This document shows, in pieces, positions 7,185 through 13,919 of a stretch of DNA of 19,314 nucleotides; position 1 is the first letter of the stretch, and each line of letters begins with the position of its first letter. The stretch is taken from NCBI GenBank assembly GCA_900555495.1, contig USLD01000006.1, positions 1 to 19,314 of the forward strand, given 5' to 3'. The position numbers and the translations under genes are program-made. Under the pieces are notes generated by a model. That model was not told the origin of the DNA, did no database searches, and saw only the letters and a program-made list of their open reading frames with translations. This stretch comes from an uncultured Slackia sp. (GTDB taxonomy: Bacteria > Actinomycetota > Coriobacteriia > Coriobacteriales > Eggerthellaceae).

Positions 7185-8540
7185 CTAAATCTCAGAAAGA
7201 TCCTTGCCCGAATGCTCATGCGACATGATCATGGCAACCAGCGCGACGGCCGATATAGCGACCATATACCACGCAGGCGCGATCGTGCTGCCCGTCGCTT
7301 CGATCAAGGCGATCGAGATGAACGAAGCCGAGCCGCCGAACAGGGCGTTAGCCAGATTGAAGCTCAGGGCGAATCCCGAATAGCGGACGTCGGTCGGGAA
7401 AGTTTCCGTCAAGTAGCTCGACAGCGTTCCGTCGTTGATCGTCAGCAAGAAGCACATGACCAATTCGACGAGCAGAATGGTCATGAAGTCCTTCGAACTG
7501 AGCAGATAGAACGCAGGAACGGTCAGCACCACGAAGCCGACGCAAGCGGTGATCAGCATCTTCTTACGTCCGAACTTATCGGAGATATGACCCGAGAAGA
7601 AGATGAACGCGATGTAGACCACCAGGCAGATCGTCGTGATCATAGAGGCCTTCGCGGAATCGTACTGCACCGTGTCGATCAAGTAGTTCGGCAGATAGGT
7701 GAGAACCGCGTAGAAGCCGACGGCGTTAAGCATGCAAGCGCCGAAGCTGATGATCAGAACGCGAGGGTACTTCTTCATGAGGGTACGGAACGGGGCCTTG
7801 ACCGCAGGGCCCTTTTTGTTCTCGAGGTCGGACTGCATCTTCGCATACACAGGAGAATCGCTCAGATGCTCACGCATGTAGTGCGTGATCAGGCCCAAAG
7901 GACCGGCGAGCAGGAACGGGATACGCCAACCCCAGTCGGTCACGAAAGCGGAATCGTGGCCGCAAACCGCATACATGACGGTTGCGAACATCGAGCCGCA
8001 CAGGAGACCCGTGGCCGTAGAGGCAGGAACGACCGAGCAATACAGACCGCGCTTGTTGGCGGGCGCGTACTCGGCCAAAAACGTCGCAGCGCCGGCATAT
8101 TCGCCCGAAGCGGAGAAGCTCTGAACCATGCGAAGGAGCAGAAGCAGCACGGGAGCCAGCAAGCCTACCATCGCATACGTGGGCAGGCAGCCGATCAAAA
8201 ACGTTGCGCCGCTCATCAAAAGGATGGAGGCCGTCAGGGCCCACTTACGGCCCTTCTTGTCACCCATGTTACCCCAGAAGACTGCGCCGACGGGACGCAT
8301 GAGGAACGAAAGTGCGAAGACGGCGAACGTTTCGAGAAGTGCCACCGTCGGATTGTCGCCGGGCATGAACACCAAAGCGATGACCGTCGCGAAGTAGGAA
8401 TAACTCGCGTAATCGAACCATTCGATGAAATTGCCCAAGAAGGAAGAAACGACGACTCGCTTAAGCGTCTTGCTCTGTTCTTCTTGCGGCGGGTTCTGAC
8501 CCGCCTCGGAGTGAGGCGGCATGGCGGTTTTGTCCGTCAT
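7185..8540 (-). CDS. MFS transporter, metabolite:H+ symporter (MHS) type
   Basis: A 12-helix inner-membrane secondary carrier of 451 residues, like ProP, KgtP and related proton symporters for small zwitterions and carboxylates. Supporting motifs are GNFIEWFDYASYSYF at 36-50 (typical MHS opening of helix 1) and the loop 2-3 motif GNMGDKKGRK at 90-99. Helix 4-5 carries MVQSFSASGEYAGAATFLAEY, and DWGWRIPFLLAGPLG precedes the central loop. A second SDKFGRKK motif follows. The first 25 residues are a polar cytoplasmic tail. AAGGAAG serves as ribosome site. It is the fourth gene of the leftward guanidino-compound cluster. The substrate cannot be read, but betaines, amino acids or guanidino acids would fit the family and context. 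Confidence 0.93.
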   Translation of the reverse strand: MTDKTAMPPHSEAGQNPPQEEQSKTLKRVVVSSFLGNFIEWFDYASYSYFATVIALVFMPGDNPTVALLETFAVFALSFLMRPVGAVFWGNMGDKKGRKWALTASILLMSGATFLIGCLPTYAMVGLLAPVLLLLLRMVQSFSASGEYAGAATFLAEYAPANKRGLYCSVVPASTATGLLCGSMFATVMYAVCGHDSAFVTDWGWRIPFLLAGPLGLITHYMREHLSDSPVYAKMQSDLENKKGPAVKAPFRTLMKKYPRVLIISFGACMLNAVGFYAVLTYLPNYLIDTVQYDSAKASMITTICLVVYIAFIFFSGHISDKFGRKKMLITACVGFVVLTVPAFYLLSSKDFMTILLVELVMCFLLTINDGTLSSYLTETFPTDVRYSGFALSFNLANALFGGSASFISIALIEATGSTIAPAWYMVAISAVALVAMIMSHEHSGKDLSEI

Positions 8541-8634
8541 AAAGAATCACTTCCTTTGGGGCTCGCTTCCGGCGAATTCAGAAACGCAACCCCCTAAGCG
8601 GACCGTTTGAACTGGTCGGCCGCGAAACCATGGA

Positions 8635-8656
8635 CGGTATATCCGAATATATACCG
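8635..8656. promoter_or_regulatory. Palindrome upstream of the MFS transporter (operator candidate)
   Basis: CGGTATAT (8635-8642), 6 bases, ATATACCG (8649-8656): a perfect 8-bp inverted repeat 95 bases before the MFS start codon. It is AT-rich enough to contain a -10 element. It resembles a TetR-type operator in size, but no second copy is visible near the local TetR gene. Confidence 0.45.
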
Positions 8657-8792
8657 CGGTCGCCACTACCCGATCGTCGATATAAAGCCGTTACGAAACA
8701 GTGGCTAAGCAAGCGTCGAGCCGCGACACAACCCCAGACCACGACGATTCGCGCACCGTAGCAGGAATGGCTCGCACCGCTTGCGAACAACA

Positions 8793-8822
8793 GGGCCGAC
8801 GCATACCCCTACACGTCGGCCC
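8793..8822 (-). terminator. Hairpin after the unrecognised 186-residue gene
   Basis: A perfect 9-pair stem (GGGCCGACG / CGTCGGCCC, 12-base loop) begins 10 bases past the stop codon at 8832. The T-tract on the minus strand is weak (TGTTGTT). Confidence 0.55.
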
Positions 8823-8831
8823 CGACGCGAT

Positions 8832-9392
8832 TTAGAAGTCTTCGAGCAGGTCGACCTGGGCCTTGCTGGCGCGCAGAACGAAAGCGCGCTTGGCCTTCGC
8901 GCCGCCCTGAGCGAGCTCGCGCAGAATAACGCGGCGCAGGCGCGGATAGTCGTTCATGCCGTACCACGCGAATGCCGTACCGCCGACATATGCCTCGACG
9001 ATGCTGTGAACGGGCACGGAAGCGTCGCGCTTGGCGTCGAGCTCCAGATATTCGGCAATCTGCTTCTCGCAGACCTCGCGAATGACCTCGGGCGAAATCT
9101 CGAGGTCGCGAGCGAGCTGAGCGACCTGGCGGTCGACCTCGGCCTCGTCGGCCTGCGGGAAATACGTCACATCGTAGGTCACCGCGGCGACGCCCGATGC
9201 GGCGGCAAAGCCGAGCAAGTCCTCGAGCTTCACCATCTGGACATGTTCCTCGGTACGCTCGGCGATGTCGAGCTCCGCGGGGAAGCCCTTCAAGCCCGCC
9301 TTGTCGAACTCGGCCTTCAGGGCATCTTCGGCCACCGCAGCCTCAAGCTCGACATCCGTGGCAATGTGGACCAGGTTCTTCGTGATCTTCAT
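8832..9392 (-). CDS. Protein of unknown function in the guanidino-compound cluster
   Basis: I do not recognise this family. From the ATG at 9392 it has 186 residues, behind an AAGGAGAGGA ribosome site. A second ATG at 9442 with AGAAAGGG upstream would add 18 residues. The protein is acidic and has no signal peptide or membrane helix, so it is probably cytoplasmic. Residues 1-50 look alpha/beta (MKITKNLVHIATDVELEAA at the start). A hydrophobic stretch LLGFAAASGVAAVTYDVTYF follows near 60-80. Then comes a helical region with alternating charges (EVDRQVAQLARDLEISPEVI), and a C-terminal part with TAFAWYGMNDYPRLRR and a basic patch. Codon use and GC fit the neighbours, so it is a real gene. It lies between two transporters, downstream of the amidinotransferase. 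Confidence 0.8.
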   Translation of the reverse strand: MKITKNLVHIATDVELEAAVAEDALKAEFDKAGLKGFPAELDIAERTEEHVQMVKLEDLLGFAAASGVAAVTYDVTYFPQADEAEVDRQVAQLARDLEISPEVIREVCEKQIAEYLELDAKRDASVPVHSIVEAYVGGTAFAWYGMNDYPRLRRVILRELAQGGAKAKRAFVLRASKAQVDLLEDF

Positions 9393-9471
9393 TGCTGCAC
9401 CATCCTCTCCTTGGAAAGCGTCCCGCTGCCATCGGTCTTCATGCATACGACCCTTTCTTGCGATGGCGAGG

Positions 9472-9589
9472 GGCGCATATGTACCTAAAAGCCTTGTGGA
9501 ACCGGTAGAGACTCCGGGCGGTACATACGCGCCGCCCGGAGCAGCTTGTGCGGGAAAGGCGGTCGAACCGTGGGTCCGGCCGCCTTTCC
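9472..9589 (-). other. Structured gap between the EamA transporter and the 186-residue gene
   Basis: Three inverted repeats lie in this gap. 9553-9562 pairs with 9580-9589 (10 pairs) and 9512-9521 pairs with 9532-9541 (10 pairs). GGCGCATATGTACC (9472-9485) is an almost perfect complement (one mismatch) to 9520-9533, which would break the second hairpin. No T-run is present, so partial termination or mRNA processing is more likely than full termination. Confidence 0.55.
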
Positions 9590-9608
9590 GGGGCATAGGC
9601 TGAAAAGC

Positions 9609-10748
9609 TTACTTCAGGCCCTCTTTCGCCGCTTCCTCTTCGAGGTGAGCGGAGAGGTTTTCACGAACTTCTTCTTCCTGCTTCTGCTTACGGCCGGCGA
9701 TCATGCCCTTGATGGACGGGATGGCGCCGCCACCGACGATCAAGATTGCGCCGATGATGGTGTTTGCCGTAAGGGCCTCGCCGAAGACGACCAGGCCGAT
9801 GAAGATGGCAACAGGAACTTCCCAGTAGGCGATGGTGCCGTAGTCGGCAGCCGGGAGGTTGCGGCCTGCGACGAGCAGGAAGCCCAAAGCGATAGGACCG
9901 CAGACGATCCACAGCAGCACCGCGCCGACCCAGTTGAACGGAGTGAACTCAACGGAGGTGACCCAGTTCTCCTGACCGGCGGAGATGCCGTAGACGTTCA
10001 TCAGGACGACGATGGCGACGGCGCCGAGAGTCGCGAAGATGAAGTTCCACACGCCGCGAGCGGTGGTGTCGGCATCCTTGCGGTAACCGTTGAAGAACAT
10101 CGAAGCGCCGTAGAAAACGCCGGAGAGCAGACCGAAGATGTCGCCGATGCCCTTGAGCGGGAACTCGGGCGTAGAGGTCTGCAGGTTCAGGTCGACGCCG
10201 AAGGTCTGACCGCCGACGCCGAAGCCGATCAGGTTATTGCCGAACAGCATACCGATGAATACGGCGACCAGGCAGACCCACTGAAGCGCGGAGATAGGCT
10301 CTTTACGGAAAATACGAGCGAGCAGGATGCAGATGACGGGACCGGTGTAGATGAACAGAACCGCGTTCGCGACCGTCGTCAAAAGCGTCGCCGTAACATA
10401 GCAGGCAAGGGACATGCCGATCATCAAACCGCCGAGCGCGATGGCGGGGGTGAGCTTCAGCTTCTTGAAGGTCGCCACTTTGTGCGTGGCGAACAGCAAG
10501 ATGACGAAGAACAGCACGCCCATGCCCATGCGGCCGACGGCCATCAGAGCGCCGATGGAGTCGCTGCCCGCGAGGCCCTGGGTGCCGTCGAACATGTCGA
10601 CGCGCGTACCCCAGCGGCTGAACAAGGGCACGAGGCCCATGCCGGTTGCGGAGATGAGCATGGCAATGGTGCCAAGGCCCAGCTTCATTTCATAGCCGTT
10701 CCCTTCCCCTTTAGAGGGAGCGGCATTCGTGTTCTTTCCTTCAGCCAT
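9609..10748 (-). CDS. EamA/DMT-superfamily transporter
   Basis: A 379-residue inner-membrane carrier with two EamA repeats (about residues 22-170 and 205-350), ten predicted helices in all. Visible family features are ATGMGLVPLFSRWGTR at the start of repeat 1, and YVTATLLTTVANAVLFIYTGPV, the usual repeat-1 end. Repeat 2 ends YGTIAYWEVPVAIFIGLVVFGEALT then IIGAILIVGGG. N- and C-terminal tails are hydrophilic; the C-terminal one is strongly charged (about 40 residues, Glu/Lys-rich). EamA proteins commonly export amino acids or metabolites. It lies downstream of the amidinotransferase, after a terminator, with an excellent AAGGAGG site. Export of a guanidino product or of ornithine is plausible but not shown. 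Confidence 0.92.
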   Translation of the reverse strand: MAEGKNTNAAPSKGEGNGYEMKLGLGTIAMLISATGMGLVPLFSRWGTRVDMFDGTQGLAGSDSIGALMAVGRMGMGVLFFVILLFATHKVATFKKLKLTPAIALGGLMIGMSLACYVTATLLTTVANAVLFIYTGPVICILLARIFRKEPISALQWVCLVAVFIGMLFGNNLIGFGVGGQTFGVDLNLQTSTPEFPLKGIGDIFGLLSGVFYGASMFFNGYRKDADTTARGVWNFIFATLGAVAIVVLMNVYGISAGQENWVTSVEFTPFNWVGAVLLWIVCGPIALGFLLVAGRNLPAADYGTIAYWEVPVAIFIGLVVFGEALTANTIIGAILIVGGGAIPSIKGMIAGRKQKQEEEVRENLSAHLEEEAAKEGLK

Positions 10749-10916
10749 TGGTCCTCCTTAAAACCAACAAGCCGGTAAATTACCCCCTCACCCATCTGGG
10801 TGCCTGCATGTTTCGCCTTGCCGAACAGGGCAGCATATGTTTCCCATGCTTATGCGCGCCATCTGCACTATCGGGCAAAACGGCATCCCGTTCCGAACGT
10901 TACGAGGGGGTTAGAT

Positions 10917-10955
10917 AAAAAGGGGGTTCGGCCCGCCGTGGGCAAACCGAACCCC
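10917..10955 (-). terminator. Rho-independent terminator of the amidinotransferase gene
   Basis: On the minus strand GGGGTTCGG pairs with CCGAACCCC (10947-10955 with 10923-10931; an inner GCCC/GGGC pairing can extend it), followed by five Ts (10917-10921). It lies 54 bases past the stop at 11009. The remaining gap to the EamA start (10749-10916) holds no gene. Confidence 0.85.
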
Positions 10956-11008
10956 GCTGTTAAGCTGCGCTAGCTATGCAGCCAGCATATGTTTTTGAAG
11001 AGCAGAAA

Positions 11009-12157
11009 CTAGTCGTTCCACATCTCCGGGTGGATGAGCGTGTCGTCCTTGACGCGGTTCGGGAAGTAATCCTCGCAGCCGCCCTCGCGGTAGACGTCCG
11101 CGGTGGAGCAGTGCAGACCGCCACCGAACGGATAAGCGTCGCGCAGGTCAACAGGGATGACGTTCATGCCGAGCTTGTCCATCTGCTCCTGCTGGTGAAC
11201 CTCGGAGGCCTCAACGATGACCGTGGAGGGATCGAGAACCAGGCAGTTCATGGACAGCCACACGGAGCTGTAGCTGAGCGCGGGAGGCTCGGTGTGAGCC
11301 GGCTGAGCGGCGTCGACGACCTGCCAGTCGTTGGCCTCGAAGATGGCCAGCTGACCCTCGGCGGGATGACGGTTCGGGTTGTTGATAATCAGGCCCGGAC
11401 GCAGCGGCACGAAGGTGGCGTCGATGTGGATCGGGTAGGGGTCGCCAGGGAAGTTCATGGCATGGACGCGCAGCTCGGGATAGTAGCGCTGGAACCATTC
11501 CATAGCGGTGCGGTTGGTGGTCAGACCATGCTGGATGAACAGGTCCTTACCCATACGCATGACGTCAGCGGCGTCCCACATGGGCTCGACTTCGGTGGTG
11601 ACGAAGTCTTTGTTGGCGGTGCGGACGAGACGCTCCTCGAGGGTGATCTTCTCGTCGAAGTAGTTGTGCTTGTAGGAAGCATCGGTCAGACGGGGACGGG
11701 GCGCCTGGGTCCAGAGGAACTCGGGATCCTCGTCGAAGTACTGCTTCATGAGCGGCCAGTAGGCGAGATACTCGAAGTAGCGGCAGCGGAAGGAGTTGGC
11801 GGAGGCCATGATCTCGTTGCCGATCGTGAGCAGGATGTCGCGGGGAGGCATGCAGGTCATCATGGAGTCATTGCGGAAGTCGGGGGTGCCGATGGCCTGG
11901 TTCCACTGCAGCGGGGTGGGACGGTCGACGACGACGCCGCGGTCCTCGACTGCGCGGACGAGGTTCTCGAGGCACTCGTTGCCGCGCTCGACGGTCTCGA
12001 GAGGACGAAGGCCCCAAATGCCGCGCATCTCGGAGTCTACCGGCACCTTCTCGGAGGTCGCGGGCTCCTCGGGCGGGATCATCGAGTAGTCGCAGCGGCC
12101 GACGATGACGCGCTTCAGCGGATCCCAGTCGTTCCAAGAATTAACGATTTTAGCCAT
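11009..12157 (-). CDS. Arginine:amine amidinotransferase (AGAT-like, acceptor uncertain)
   Basis: Transfers the amidino group of L-arginine to an amine through a Cys-amidino intermediate, releasing ornithine. With glycine it gives guanidinoacetate. The 382 residues align over nearly their whole length with vertebrate glycine amidinotransferase: NSWNDWDPLKRVIVGR at 6-21, TPDFRND near 91, PRDILLTIGNEI at 105-116, EPMWDAADVMRMGKD at 191-205, HIDATF at 244-249 and GGGLHC at 345-350. The triad by spacing is Asp195, His244, Cys350. Arg263 matches the residue that holds the arginine carboxylate. Two acceptor-side positions differ from the human enzyme as I remember it: Tyr241 for Asn and Ile243 for Met. 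The enzyme may therefore use an amine other than glycine. AGAAAGGATG is the ribosome site; a hairpin stands just upstream. DDAH is divergent. Confidence 0.9.
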   Translation of the reverse strand: MAKIVNSWNDWDPLKRVIVGRCDYSMIPPEEPATSEKVPVDSEMRGIWGLRPLETVERGNECLENLVRAVEDRGVVVDRPTPLQWNQAIGTPDFRNDSMMTCMPPRDILLTIGNEIMASANSFRCRYFEYLAYWPLMKQYFDEDPEFLWTQAPRPRLTDASYKHNYFDEKITLEERLVRTANKDFVTTEVEPMWDAADVMRMGKDLFIQHGLTTNRTAMEWFQRYYPELRVHAMNFPGDPYPIHIDATFVPLRPGLIINNPNRHPAEGQLAIFEANDWQVVDAAQPAHTEPPALSYSSVWLSMNCLVLDPSTVIVEASEVHQQEQMDKLGMNVIPVDLRDAYPFGGGLHCSTADVYREGGCEDYFPNRVKDDTLIHPEMWND

Positions 12158-12173
12158 AGCTCTTCATCCTTTC

Positions 12174-12194
12174 TGGGAGATGCCCCATCTCCCA
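12174..12194 (-). promoter_or_regulatory. Perfect hairpin/palindrome directly before the amidinotransferase ribosome site
   Basis: TGGGAGATG, CCC, CATCTCCCA: 9 perfect pairs over a 3-base loop, ending about 16 bases before the start codon and touching the AGAAAGG site. It could be a protein operator or an mRNA 5' structure. A second 7-bp inverted repeat (12201-12207 / 12225-12231) lies beside it. Confidence 0.55.
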
Positions 12195-12695
12195 TACTAT
12201 CCGATGCATATTCTTACCAAATAAGCATCGGGATTGGATTATCGACAAGAGTTTGAAATTGTCGGCGCCAACGCATTCAATCTCTGCCGTTTTCACGTTT
12301 AGAATCATATCACCAAAATTGATAGCTTGTAATAGATTAATAAGCTTCTTTTTATTCATTGAATTGCATATTAAGCTTATGACCTGGTATTTTACTTTGT
12401 TCTATTTTTGTTCACGCTCTCAAAAGTTTTCTTTGCTTTTGCAAATTCCGCATGTCTTATGCAGTTGCTTACATCCCTCATCAATACCACGTGTCCGGGC
12501 GTGTACACATCAGCATTTTTCTTTTCCTCATTGATGCATCTTTTTTCGTTTTCATGCAATTTGCACACCTGTGGCGATACATCTGCTTCTTTTTATTCAA
12601 CGACACTAAACGCTGCCGTTCGTTGCCTGCAATTGCCCACTTGCGGTATTACAATGGACTGTCGGGAAGAGCTTCATTTTGAAGCCAAGGATCCA
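12195..12695. other. AT-rich divergent control region between amidinotransferase and DDAH genes
   Basis: No credible gene occurs here; the short open frames lack ribosome sites and have disordered composition. The base composition drops strongly (14 G/C of 60 in 12301-12360) against the GC-rich surroundings. Both flanking genes must be started from here. A TACAAT (12650-12655) fits a -10 of the DDAH gene, but no good -35 stands at the right distance. The length suggests several binding sites or long leaders. Confidence 0.5.
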
Positions 12696-12711
12696 GAGAG
12701 AGGAATTCCCT

Positions 12712-13488
12712 ATGACTAAGTTTTCCCACGTAATCATCCGACGCCCTGGCAAGTCTTTGTGCAACGGCATCACCAGCGCGCCCGAACTCGGCCAGCCTAT
12801 CTATGAGCGCGCCATCGAAGAGCACTACGACTACGAGCATGCGCTCGAGCAGTGCGGCGTTGACGTAACGGTCTTGCCCGCTCTTGAGGAATATCCCGAC
12901 AGCTGCTTTGTCGAAGACCCTGCCGTCATCACTCGCTGCGGCGCTATCATCACCAATCCTGGCGCAGACTCCCGTAACGGCGAGAAAAATGAAATCGAGC
13001 CCGTTGTCCGCCGCTTCTTCGACGACGAGCATGTTAAGCATATCGTCTCCCCCGGCACCCTCGATGGCGGCGACGTTATGATGGTCGGCGACCACTTCTA
13101 TGTAGGTCGTTCCGCCCGCACCAATGAAGAGGGCATCCGCCAGTTCTTCGAAATCCTCGAAGGCTGGGGTCTCGAGGGCTCCGAGGTTCCGCTGGAAGAG
13201 GTTTTGCACCTCAAGACCGGCGTGAACTACATCGAGGACAACAACATGCTGGTTTCCGGCGAATTCATCGAGAAGGAAGATTTCGCCCAGTACAACAAGA
13301 TCGTCGTCCCCGAGGAAGAGGCCTACGGCGCCAACTGCATCTGGGTCAACGGCACCGTCATCGTGGCCGAGGGCTATCCCACCGTCCTCAAGGCCGTTCA
13401 GGACCTGGGCTACAAGACCCTCGTCGTCGACACCTCCGAGTACCGCAAGGTCGACGGCGGCCTCTCCTGCCTGAGCCTGCGCTTCTAA
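12712..13488 (+). CDS. Dimethylarginine dimethylaminohydrolase (DDAH)
   Basis: Hydrolyses N-omega-methylated arginines to citrulline and (di)methylamine; cytoplasmic, same guanidino-modifying fold as the amidinotransferase next door. The 258 residues match bacterial DDAH throughout: YPDSCFVEDPAV at 61-72, the loop PGTLDGGDVMMVGDHFYVG at 114-132, EVLHLKTG at 163-170, and the end EYRKVDGGLSCLSLRF. Catalytic residues are Cys253, His166 and Asp118. The Pseudomonas enzyme has Glu at the last site and the human one Asp. The ATG at 12712 has AGAGAGGA 8 bases upstream; a TTG 33 bases earlier is less likely. It is a single gene, divergent from the amidinotransferase and closed by a strong terminator. 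Methylated arginines come from protein turnover, including a host's. Confidence 0.95.
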   Translation: MTKFSHVIIRRPGKSLCNGITSAPELGQPIYERAIEEHYDYEHALEQCGVDVTVLPALEEYPDSCFVEDPAVITRCGAIITNPGADSRNGEKNEIEPVVRRFFDDEHVKHIVSPGTLDGGDVMMVGDHFYVGRSARTNEEGIRQFFEILEGWGLEGSEVPLEEVLHLKTGVNYIEDNNMLVSGEFIEKEDFAQYNKIVVPEEEAYGANCIWVNGTVIVAEGYPTVLKAVQDLGYKTLVVDTSEYRKVDGGLSCLSLRF

Positions 13489-13510
13489 AGCGTCCGCATA
13501 TACGCACCCG

Positions 13511-13543
13511 ACGGGCCCTTTCAATGGAAGGGCCCGTTTTTTT
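13511..13543 (+). terminator. Rho-independent terminator of the DDAH gene
   Basis: A perfect 10-pair stem (ACGGGCCCTT / AAGGGCCCGT, 13511-13520 with 13528-13537, 7-base loop) runs into seven Ts (13537-13543), 23 bases after the stop. Confidence 0.95.
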
Positions 13544-13919
13544 CTGCCTGCGATCATGTGCAAAGCGTGTGCTTTCGCCGCAAACGCAAGTTTCCGATGC
13601 AAAACGCCCGCAAGCAGTCATAATTGTCACTTCGTCATTATTCGCAGCTTTTTCGATTGCTATCAGCTGCGCCATGAGCCTTGACGGCCTTTGCGTGCAA
13701 CGAATCGCACGCGCGAATTTCGTCCGAGGCTCCGTTCGAGACGTCGCCTCATTGCGAGATTCGCCCTTCGGAATCGCTCGAGCGCCTCTGCCGCGCTTGA
13801 AATCCGTTCTGCAGAAATCTCCTCACGAAGCATCCGTGCAAACGGAGCGCCGCTGCGCGCACGTCCCGATACGCGCGCCGCCATGCTTGTCGCTCGAAGC
13901 ACGACTTAAGGAGACTGTC
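13544..13919 (+). promoter_or_regulatory. Long leader/promoter region of the DEAD-box helicase
   Basis: This 376-base gap holds no credible gene. The helicase frame stays open through it, but the encoded residues are not helicase-like. A 6-pair inverted repeat (13644-13649 / 13665-13670) is present. The ribosome site TTAAGGAGA (13906-13914) closes it. Long leaders are common for cold-regulated helicases of this family; a promoter could not be fixed. Confidence 0.4.

Noticed and set aside
12253..12719. Short hydrophobic/Cys-rich frames in the AT-rich island
   Set aside because: Three overlapping frames with no ribosome sites; the composition reflects T-rich DNA rather than coding.
13691..13909. 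72-residue Arg/Ser-rich frame ending at the helicase ribosome site
   Set aside because: Composition is that of random GC-rich sequence and no ribosome site precedes it; kept only as part of the leader.
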